A stretch of DNA of 64,000 nt from CAYSUS01 sp964434165 (lineage in GTDB: Bacteria; Planctomycetota; Planctomycetia; Pirellulales; Thermoguttaceae). The number at the start of each line of letters is the position of its first letter. Position 1 is the first letter of the stretch. The notes under the pieces are model-generated. The model saw only the letters and a list, made by a program, of their open reading frames with translations. It was not told the DNA's origin and did no database searches. A program made the translations under genes and the position numbers. Positions 58,801 to 64,000 of the stretch are shown here, piece by piece. The stretch covers positions 21,558 through 85,557 of the forward strand of contig CAYSUS010000018.1 of assembly GCA_964434165.1 (NCBI GenBank). The letters are read 5' to 3'.

Positions 58801-59995
58801 GGCCGCCGCCGAAGCGTCCGGCCTGAGGGCCGAGGGATTCCAGGGCAACGAATTCACGGCCCTGCACTTCCTGTCCAGCGATCGGGGCCTGGAGAGCGAC
58901 GTGCGGCGGCGCTACGGCGACGCCGTGGCCGACCTGATGCACGCGGACCGCCGCCGCAACATCCGCCGCGTCTTCCGCACGTACCCCTTGCACCGGCTTC
59001 CCCGCGAAGCCCGCACCGTCAACCCCCTGGCGTTCTACCAGCGTCATCTCGCCGGCGGATGGATCTTGCTCTTCCCGCTCAAGCTCGCCTGGTGGGGACT
59101 GCGAGTCGGGGCCCTCTGCCTCCGCCTCCTGTGGCGGATCGTGCGCGACGTGCTCAACCCCACGATGGCCGAGTCGGCCGACGAGGTGCACGACGATCCG
59201 TACGCCGTGGCCGAGCGCAAGATCCAGCGGATGCGGGCCCCGGTTTACCTGGAATGCATGCGGCTTCGCGCGGCGTTCGATCCGGAGTACCTCGGCGTGC
59301 TGCTGCCCGGCGTGTCCGCGGGCCGCGGCGGCGAATCCGCGCCACCGTTCGAAGAGGATCTCGCCCGAATCGACGCCGAGCCCGCCCTGTTCGACGAGTT
59401 CCGCCAGATGGCGCGACAGCGCCGCCGGCAGGTCCTCGAGCTGCGCCGGTGGCTGAAACGGTTCGCGCTTCAAGGGACCGGGCCGCGCGGGCTGCGCGCT
59501 GCGGCCCTGGCCTACACGATCGACTTCCGCGGGATGCGGGGTACCCTGGAGGCCACGCTGCGCCTGGAGCGGGCTTTCGACGAAGTCTGCTCGCCGGAAG
59601 CCGGGGGCCCGCCGCGCAGGATCCGCGGCCTCGCGCCGCGGGCTTTGCTCACGCGGGTCCGGTTCCGCCGCCGCGTCGGGCGGCTCTTCCGGCAGTCGGC
59701 CTTCCAGCGGTTTCCGCCCAACGACCAGCGCCTCTGCCGCCGGCTCCTGTACGTGCGTCGCGGGCAGCTCCTGCGCGACGTGCGGCGCCTCGCGCGACGC
59801 CGTGGCGCCGACCCGGGCATTGAAGCCCGCAGCCTCCTGGAGAGCGTTGCCCGCGACCCCACCACCTGGACCCGGCAACTGGTCATCCTTCGCGCGGTCC
59901 AGACGCTCAGCGTGCTGGACCTGGAGACATACCGCGAGCTGACCGCGGAGCTGGGGGAGTACGAGGAGGCCGGCGCGGTGGAGTCGGAGGGGTAG
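55835..59995 (+). CDS. Very large membrane protein with a voltage-sensor-like domain
   Basis: This 1386-residue protein has no full-length family I recognise. Residues 1-350 are helical and charged. A membrane block follows: helix about 370-390, helices about 404-440 and 442-460, then an Arg-rich amphipathic segment at about 473-506 (LLRALRYLRLPRMARWLRIA) that resembles the S4 of voltage-gated channels. No pore loop with a selectivity filter (TVGYG type) follows. Two more hydrophobic segments occur near 718-742 and 751-773, and a hydrophobic, basic one near 1074-1103. The C-terminal 300 residues are again helical and Arg-rich. A TATACT box at 55756-55761 has a poor -35. I chose the ATG at 55835; the GTG at 55742 lies upstream of that box. 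Confidence 0.8.
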   Translation: MATVAETQLADQTAAWCRRAEGLGAAPPDWCACLDLVREGILLRRQWDRTDPEAAVRRELLAWLAAAQSVCHEQIAAGFREGEVCDPRLADRVLTRLAQDDAYLAELLEEGTHAPEAVAFAIECFRDDLHWLATQAAILDGHLGVDFLGRILLEQEALRREIDAWADRPDTVVPDEIRQAAARLRVTALTRRIEAIRSQHEVGTWEQWRRTWRSSSHLLMQAGMPAPTEVRPARAGQGERGEQLDPQAYRSLQEHRARAMQGWSETIAGVKADDRCEALRAAAEELGDAGGETLTFLEDLPLDQAARNLEILSEDLAWCMSQMLRHWDRRLRPAWRSLRGLRRRVEGELQERRLGARLEGIFGHRAVMWWERLILVLLLLFVVMLGVEIAVVEELPADSLEVQDTIVVLAWADLGICMVFLTDFLMRLALARRRWFYFWRNWITGLLPSIPFGFISLYAVHATAMAEAGEGFVLLRALRYLRLPRMARWLRIARPAVRMMRLIAFLIRASDRLMRQLAPLTNRNLVLFERAAIRADEPPYRTAMAAVRERFAYRAAEVTGALDHASRIQLVKTRMDDLAAMLSAPISGLVAPPADEESATAREIPLDAVVARLLSATPATISDRVGRRLARSVAQWCRVFDIFAVRGLPVIRDVVAAGRLASPYEATARVANRIGVLLKGVLDRMYWLADLYGTVTAPQLVDSIGEYMVKGSARPAKRLIMFGAAFLAIWYLSTLLPFEALEFLTRKLRKVIGTPLIILGALCLIPLFLGMWFRQIAGEATDFFTRVAEAQFLSATKRLKTRRARRQHAVLSRRVLEPEIALDGRPRGQVSSSPAPAWPSGETEEIHRAVEMLWQDYLDGAPFHSSDTKTTTQLLGNLTLASLCQTRLRLSRARKRQLERLDLANSRFSLRGPYLWFRFISRSLAQQTAKLVVDYNAHALPLDRLQSAEDEVVGRYVRWLLRRTGRTIDGLGLPAAVLRRIRDDRFRASAAAEASGLRAEGFQGNEFTALHFLSSDRGLESDVRRRYGDAVADLMHADRRRNIRRVFRTYPLHRLPREARTVNPLAFYQRHLAGGWILLFPLKLAWWGLRVGALCLRLLWRIVRDVLNPTMAESADEVHDDPYAVAERKIQRMRAPVYLECMRLRAAFDPEYLGVLLPGVSAGRGGESAPPFEEDLARIDAEPALFDEFRQMARQRRRQVLELRRWLKRFALQGTGPRGLRAAALAYTIDFRGMRGTLEATLRLERAFDEVCSPEAGGPPRRIRGLAPRALLTRVRFRRRVGRLFRQSAFQRFPPNDQRLCRRLLYVRRGQLLRDVRRLARRRGADPGIEARSLLESVARDPTTWTRQLVILRAVQTLSVLDLETYRELTAELGEYEEAGAVESEG

Positions 59996-60119
59996 GAAGA
60001 TGCCGGCGTCGCTTCCGGCCCCGCGACAACCGGCTCGGCCACGCCGTGCGTCGTTTCGCAAGCCGAGGAGGCTCTCGTCGAGCGCAGGGCGACCGCAGGG
60101 CGAAACAGCCTCTCCTCCT

Positions 60120-60530
60120 TCACTCGGCCGCCTCGAACGCGCCGACGAAGTGCTCGATGGCGGGCCGCCGGGCGTTCTCGGGCCAGGTCACGGCCACCAC
60201 GTCGAAGCGGACTGCGCAGGGCTCAAGCCGATGCCGGGCGAGAAAGGCTCGGGCCTCGCGCGTGATCCGCCGCTGTTTCTGCCGATCGACCGCTTCGGCC
60301 GGATGCCCCGCCGCCTGCGAGGTCCGCGTCTTGACTTCGACGAACACGACCGTCCGTCCCTCCACCGCCACCAGGTCGAGCTCGCCCCAGGCGGTCTCCT
60401 GGCCCCGGGCGACGACCCGCATGCCGCGGCGCCTCAGGTACCGGGCGGCGGCGCGCTCGCCGCGCCGGCCCAGACTGACCGGCCCGCGCAGGGCGCGAAC
60501 CCAACAGCGCAGCCGCGCGAGAGGCCCCAT
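60120..60530 (-). CDS. yraN: YraN/UPF0102 family protein
   Basis: This 136-residue cytoplasmic protein belongs to UPF0102, with an endonuclease-like fold. The conserved core is GERAAARYLRRRGMRV, GELDLVAVEGRTVVFVEVKTR (the D...ExK catalytic pattern of restriction-like nucleases) and ITREARAFLA. The function is unproven. It is the last gene of the ffh-rpsP-trmD-rplS-yraN run, 73 nt after rplS, in the usual genomic neighbourhood of the family. It converges with the giant membrane protein gene, 124 nt away. Confidence 0.9.
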   Translation of the reverse strand: MGPLARLRCWVRALRGPVSLGRRGERAAARYLRRRGMRVVARGQETAWGELDLVAVEGRTVVFVEVKTRTSQAAGHPAEAVDRQKQRRITREARAFLARHRLEPCAVRFDVVAVTWPENARRPAIEHFVGAFEAAE

Positions 60531-60603
60531 GGCGCCGCTCCGTCAGGCGGGAAAGCCGCGCGACCCCGTCCCCTTGGCCGGGCCACCAAGCCTTCCGCAA
60601 GAG

Positions 60604-61005
60604 CTACCTGGCCTTGGCCGTGTCCTTGGCCCGGGCGCCTTCCTTGGTCTTGCGGTCGGTGCGGCGCTCGCGGAGGCGGACCGCCTTGCCGACGCGGTCG
60701 CGAAGGAAGTAAAGCTTGGCGCGGCGCACGCGGCCCGAGCGCTTCACCTTGATCCTGGCGATCTTGGGCGAGTGGAGGGGGAACTTGCGCTCCACCCCCT
60801 CGCCCGCCACGATCCGCCGCACGGTGAACATCTCCCGCGTGCCCGAGCCGCTCCGGGCGATGACCGTTCCGGAGAAGATCTGGATCCGCTCCTTGTCCCC
60901 TTCGAGGATGCGGCAGTGCACGTCGACCGTGTCGCCGATCTCGAACTGCGGGGCCTTCTCCTTCATGCTGGTCTTCTCGACCGCTTCCATAATCTTGTGG
61001 CTCAT
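60604..61005 (-). CDS. rplS: 50S ribosomal protein L19
   Basis: This 133-residue protein is ribosomal protein L19, at the 30S-50S interface. Recognisable segments are FEIGDTVDVHCRILEGDKERIQIF, SGTVIARSG, GEGVERKFPLHSPKIARIKVKR and RRAKLYFLRD. The last 18 residues form a basic C-terminal extension beyond the usual length of about 115. Its ATG overlaps the trmD stop by 4 nt (ATGA), implying translational coupling. AAGGA precedes the start within the trmD coding region. Confidence 0.96.
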   Translation of the reverse strand: MSHKIMEAVEKTSMKEKAPQFEIGDTVDVHCRILEGDKERIQIFSGTVIARSGSGTREMFTVRRIVAGEGVERKFPLHSPKIARIKVKRSGRVRRAKLYFLRDRVGKAVRLRERRTDRKTKEGARAKDTAKAR

Positions 61006-61745
61006 GGTCTGGTCCTTTCTGGATGCTCGTCGCCAGGGCGATCGACCGGGGGCTCGCCGCTTGCCGCGAGCAGATCGGGCCGCCTCGCTTCGGTTCGTTG
61101 TCGGCTATTCTCTTCGCGCCACCGCGCGATCTCCTCGTGATTCCCGCCGATCAGGACCGGCGGCACTTCCAACCCCCGGTACTCCCGGGGCCGCGTGTAC
61201 TGGGCGAACTCCAGTCGCGGCTCGTCGCCGGAGAACGAGTCGTCTCGGCTGCTGTCCTCGTCTCCGAGCACTCCCGGCACCAGCCGGATCACGCTGTCCA
61301 TGATCGCCATCGCGGCCACTTCGCCCCCGTTGAGGACGCAGTCGCCGAGCGAGACCTCGTCCGGCTCCAGGAGGAGCCGGATCCGCTCGTCAAATCCCTC
61401 GTACCGCCCGCACAGAAGCAGCAGCCGCTCCCGTCCGGCCAGCTCGCGCACCGTGCGCTGGTCCAGGCGCCGTCCTTGCGGCGAGAGCATCACCAGGTGC
61501 CCCGGGTCGGCGGCGAGGGCCTGCACCGCCTCGACGCAGGGCACCACGCAATCCACCTTCAGCACCATGCCCGGCCCGCCGCCGAAGGGCCGATCGTCCA
61601 CCTTGCGGTGCTTGTCCGCGGACCAGTCGCGGATGTCGTGCAAGACGACCTCCACGCGCCCCGCGTCGATCGCCCGCTTCAACAGGCTCTGACCCAGGTA
61701 CCCGCTGAAGATCTCGGGAAACAGGGTCAGGATGTCGAACCGCAT
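61002..61745 (-). CDS. trmD: tRNA (guanine37-N1)-methyltransferase
   Basis: This 247-residue enzyme methylates G37 of tRNAs that read CNN codons, preventing frameshifting. Trefoil-knot SPOUT motifs are visible: DDRPFGGGPGMV (about residues 50-61), LLCGRYEGFDERI, and SLGDCVLNGGEVAAMAIMD with the SAM-binding loop. The normal length is about 240-250. It begins 6 nt after the rpsP stop, with no room for rimM, and ends in an ATGA overlap with rplS. The last 25 residues are a charged tail. Confidence 0.96.
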   Translation of the reverse strand: MRFDILTLFPEIFSGYLGQSLLKRAIDAGRVEVVLHDIRDWSADKHRKVDDRPFGGGPGMVLKVDCVVPCVEAVQALAADPGHLVMLSPQGRRLDQRTVRELAGRERLLLLCGRYEGFDERIRLLLEPDEVSLGDCVLNGGEVAAMAIMDSVIRLVPGVLGDEDSSRDDSFSGDEPRLEFAQYTRPREYRGLEVPPVLIGGNHEEIARWREENSRQRTEARRPDLLAASGEPPVDRPGDEHPERTRP

Positions 61746-61751
61746 CGATCG

Positions 61752-62144
61752 TTACTCGGCGCTGGGCTCTTCCTCCGCCGCTTGCGGCTCCTCCTCCTCA
61801 GCCGGCGGGGCGCTGGGAGTGATCACCATGGCGCGGCGGGCCTGGCGCTTCTGCGTGAGCCGCTCGAGGGCCGCCTGCTGCTTCTCCAGGTGGGTCCCTT
61901 GCGGGCCGTACTTGCGAATCAACACGCCGACCTTCTCGGTGGGCAGCGCGCCGACCGACAGCCAATACCCGACGCGCTCGCCGTTGAGCACCGCCCGCGC
62001 GTCCGCGTCGGGGACCATGGGATCGTAGGTGCCGAGCTCCTCCAGAACCCTGCCGTCGCGGGGGCTGGCCGCGTCCATCGCGCAGATGCGGTAGAACGGC
62101 CGGTGCCGCCGGCCCATCTTCTTCATCCGAAGTCGAACTGCCAC
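61752..62144 (-). CDS. rpsP: 30S ribosomal protein S16
   Basis: This 130-residue protein is ribosomal protein S16: VRLRMKKMGRRHRPFYRICAMD, SPRDGRVLEELGTYDPM, and the GAQPTEKV-like motif seen here as GALPTEKVGVLI. It is longer than the E. coli protein (about 82 residues) because of a C-terminal tail rich in Ala and Glu from about residue 105, a common feature in planctomycetes. It lies 82 nt downstream of ffh and 6 nt upstream of trmD. Confidence 0.96.
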   Translation of the reverse strand: MAVRLRMKKMGRRHRPFYRICAMDAASPRDGRVLEELGTYDPMVPDADARAVLNGERVGYWLSVGALPTEKVGVLIRKYGPQGTHLEKQQAALERLTQKRQARRAMVITPSAPPAEEEEPQAAEEEPSAE

Positions 62145-62226
62145 GTCGTGCTCCTCGTTACGCTGATCTCGAGTAACCCGCCTGGTTCGCGTTCGCGCCG
62201 CGGCCCTCGCGCCGCGGTATCTCGCG

Positions 62227-63708
62227 TCATCGGCCCCGCTTCGCCTCGCGCTTGCGGCGGCGCGCTTCGCGCTCCCGCTCCTTCTTGATCCGCTTCTTCT
62301 CGGCCGTGGTGAGCCGCTTGCCGGTCCCTTTCTTCTCCTTGCGGAGCTTGCCGGAAGGGTCGAGCATCCCGCCCTGCGTCAGCTCGCGCATCTTCTTCAT
62401 CCGGCCGAGCACGCCCATGCCCGAAATCTCTTTCATGAGCTTGGCCATGGGCTCGAACTGCTTGACCAGCTCGTTCACCTCGTGGGGCTCCACGCCGGCC
62501 CCCGCGGCGATCCTGCGCCGGCGGCTCTGGTCGACGACCCGCGAGGGATTGCGGCGTTCGTCGGGGGTCATCGAGTCGATGATCCCCACCAGGCGCCGCA
62601 TGTCGTTCTCCACGTCCGCGTCGCCCACCGCCTGCGTGAGCTGGCTCATGCCCGGGATCATGCTCATGATCTTGTTCATCGGGCCCAGCTTCGACGTCTG
62701 GCCGAGCATGTTCTTGAAGTCGTCGAGCGTGAACTCCCCCTTGCGGAGCCGCTCCTCCTGGGCCTGCATCTCCTCCTGGTCGAACTTCTGCTGGGCCTGC
62801 TCGAACAGTGAGACGATGTCGCCCATCCCCAGAATCCGGCCCGCCAGCCGGTCGGGATGGAACTCCTCCAGCGCCTCCAGATGCTCGCCCGTGCCGATGA
62901 ACTTGATCGGCACGCCCGTGACCTGCTTGACCGACAGCGCGGCGCCGCCGCGGGCGTCGCCGTCGAGCTTGGTCATGATCACGCCGTCCAGCTCCAGCGC
63001 CTCGTTGAACGCCTTGGCGCTGTTCACGGCGTCCTGGCCCGTCATCGCGTCGACGACCAGATAGACCTGATTGGGGTGCACGCGGTTGTCGATCCGCGTG
63101 AGCTGCCCCATCAGCTCCTCGTCGATGTGCAGGCGGCCCGCCGTGTCGAGGATCACGACATCGGCCCCGCTCCCCTTGGCCTGCGTGACTGCGTTCTGGC
63201 ACACGCGAACCGGGTCGGTCGACCCGCGTTCCACGTAGACCGGGAGCCCAAGCTGCCCGCCCAGCACCTCGAGCTGGTCCATGGCCGCCGGGCGCTGGAG
63301 GTCGGCAGCGACGAGCATTGGGTTGCGCCCTCGCTCTTTGAGCAGGCGAGCGAGCTTGCCGCAGGTGGTCGTCTTGCCCGAGCCTTGCAGTCCGCAAAGC
63401 ATGAGCACCGAGACCCCAGGCACCAGATGCATGGAGTGGTCGACCGGCCCCATCAGCTTGATCAGCTCCTGGTGGACGACGCCCACGAGCTGCTGGCTGG
63501 GGTCGAGCGATTTGAGCACCTTCTCGCCGAGGGCCTCCTCGCCCACGTCGGTGATGAACTTCTTCACCACCGAGAAGCTAACATCGGCTTCGAGCAGGGC
63601 CTGCTGTACCAGGTCCAAGCCCTCGCGCATGTTCGCTTCGGTAAGCTTCCCACGCCCGCGAATGGAGCGTATGGCCGAGCTCAGTCCTTGTTGAAGCGAC
63701 TCGAACAT
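62227..63708 (-). CDS. ffh: Signal recognition particle protein Ffh (SRP54)
   Basis: This 493-residue GTPase binds SRP RNA and signal peptides and docks on FtsY. The N domain (residues 1-95) begins MFESLQQGLSSAIRSI. The G domain has GLQGSGKT (106-113), DTAGR (188-192) and TKLDGDARGGAALS. The M domain (about 300-440) is rich in Met and holds the RNA-binding RRRIAAGAG motif. The C-terminus is a Lys/Arg-rich tail. It heads the operon ffh-rpsP-trmD-rplS-yraN. A promoter with TTGCCA, 18 nt, TACGAT lies about 150 nt upstream of the ATG. No strong Shine-Dalgarno sequence is visible. Confidence 0.96.
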   Translation of the reverse strand: MFESLQQGLSSAIRSIRGRGKLTEANMREGLDLVQQALLEADVSFSVVKKFITDVGEEALGEKVLKSLDPSQQLVGVVHQELIKLMGPVDHSMHLVPGVSVLMLCGLQGSGKTTTCGKLARLLKERGRNPMLVAADLQRPAAMDQLEVLGGQLGLPVYVERGSTDPVRVCQNAVTQAKGSGADVVILDTAGRLHIDEELMGQLTRIDNRVHPNQVYLVVDAMTGQDAVNSAKAFNEALELDGVIMTKLDGDARGGAALSVKQVTGVPIKFIGTGEHLEALEEFHPDRLAGRILGMGDIVSLFEQAQQKFDQEEMQAQEERLRKGEFTLDDFKNMLGQTSKLGPMNKIMSMIPGMSQLTQAVGDADVENDMRRLVGIIDSMTPDERRNPSRVVDQSRRRRIAAGAGVEPHEVNELVKQFEPMAKLMKEISGMGVLGRMKKMRELTQGGMLDPSGKLRKEKKGTGKRLTTAEKKRIKKEREREARRRKREAKRGR

Positions 63709-63857
63709 GGCGCGTTAGAGGTGCCGCAAGGCGACGGCACGCGTAGCAACGGAGGTCGATCCATGCACCGGGTGGGGGGCAGGTTCGGACCGAAGCGCCG
63801 CCCCGAACCGCACGCCAACCCATACCCCATCGGTGCCCTTTATCCAGGGAAACCCAT

Positions 63858-63887
63858 ATCGTAACGAATCGCCCTGGACTTTGGCAA
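63858..63887 (-). promoter_or_regulatory. Promoter of the ffh operon
   Basis: On the - strand, TTGCCA (63887-63882), 18-nt spacer, TACGAT (63863-63858). The 5' leader would be about 140 nt. Confidence 0.45.
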
Positions 63888-63948
63888 TACTCCCCTTGCC
63901 CCAAGACCTTCGGACAAGTCAGGCGGGACAGGCTTGGGGGCACGAGCA

Positions 63949-63961
63949 GGGGCTGCGCCCC
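63949..63961. terminator. Small hairpin before the ffh promoter
   Basis: GGGGC/GCCCC arms around TGC, lying just after a possible stop codon (63969-63971) of a - strand gene that continues beyond the window. No T-run. Confidence 0.3.
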
Positions 63962-63968
63962 GGGCCGA

Positions 63969-64000
63969 TCAGATCGTGGCCACCAGCTTCCGCGCGACGC
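63969..64000 (-). CDS. Possible 3' end of a gene beyond the window
   Basis: The last 32 nt read on the - strand as VARKLVATI followed by a stop codon, and a hairpin follows. This is consistent with the end of a gene upstream of ffh, but far too short to identify or to be sure of. Confidence 0.25.
   Translation of the reverse strand, partial: VARKLVATI

Larger units (their letters stand above)
63709..63968. other. 260-bp leader region of the ffh operon
   Basis: It holds the ffh promoter at 63858-63887 and a downstream hairpin of the next gene at 63949-63961. Nothing else is evident. Confidence 0.4.

Noticed and set aside
1..64000. tRNA, rRNA, CRISPR array, prophage or integrase
   Set aside because: None was recognised on either strand; the repeats seen are isolated palindromes without regular spacers.

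Overview
The window is high-GC chromosomal DNA that looks like a member of the Planctomycetota, probably of the Planctomycetia. The evidence is the combination of gene families: a DUF1559 pseudopilin-like protein, three PEP-CTERM surface proteins, Gfo/Idh/MocA oxidoreductases with Tat-type leaders, a CSVAR-type sulfatase, a hydrazine-synthase-alpha-like dihaem protein, a DUF4198 protein, a Hanks-type kinase with a polytopic membrane half, and an orphan formylmethanofuran dehydrogenase subunit C. No 16S gene or other direct taxonomic marker is present, so the placement is an inference.

Layout. 0.25-8 kb: LamG/PEP-CTERM protein, DUF1559 protein, small lipoprotein and a 1540-residue enzyme with two glycosidase modules, all on the + strand. 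8.1-13.4 kb: DUF4198 protein, membrane Ser/Thr kinase and a Gfo/Idh/MocA protein on the - strand. 13.7-15.3 kb: fhcC and mobA, divergent, apparently from a shared bidirectional promoter. 15.3-23.1 kb: a - strand carbohydrate block (GT4 glycosyltransferase, GH42-like and GH38-like glycosidases). 23.5-31 kb: ClC channel/antiporter, FAD oxidoreductase, a second Gfo/Idh/MocA protein and a sulfatase, with several palindromic intergenic repeats. 31.8-36.8 kb: the conserved prkA-yeaH-spoVR trio. 36.8-45.7 kb: secreted hydrolases and surface proteins (GH39-like enzyme, EF-hand esterase, PHB-depolymerase-like esterase, double LamG PEP-CTERM protein, TylF-type methyltransferase, BNR_4 propeller protein, ThuA protein). 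46.1-53.8 kb: HZS-alpha/dihaem/SUMF1 fusion, a PIN-toxin remnant with its small partner, a radical SAM RiPP-type methyltransferase carrying an in-frame repeat-like insertion, and an acidic PEP-CTERM protein. 53.8-60 kb: YdcF protein, 2-Cys peroxiredoxin and a 1386-residue protein with a voltage-sensor-like domain. 60.1-63.7 kb: the housekeeping operon ffh-rpsP-trmD-rplS-yraN on the - strand.

How the genes fit together. Most of the window encodes exported enzymes for breaking down complex, probably sulfated, polysaccharides, plus surface-anchored lectin-like proteins, as expected for a polymer-degrading planctomycete. The fhcC-mobA pair points to the tetrahydromethanopterin C1 pathway, since the enzyme containing FhcC needs the molybdopterin guanine dinucleotide cofactor that MobA makes. 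PrkA/YeaH/SpoVR is a widely conserved stress or stationary-phase module.

Regulation. By eye, many genes have sigma70-like promoters of the form TTGAC(G/A) or TTGSC, a 16-18 nt spacer, then TAGNNT or TACNAT. Intergenic regions hold several families of palindromic repeats; one duplicates a promoter, one pair flanks the BNR_4 gene, and one repeat-like piece lies inside a coding sequence. I found no tRNA, rRNA, CRISPR array, transposase or integrase. All similarity calls come from reading motifs and from memory of the families; no database search was run.
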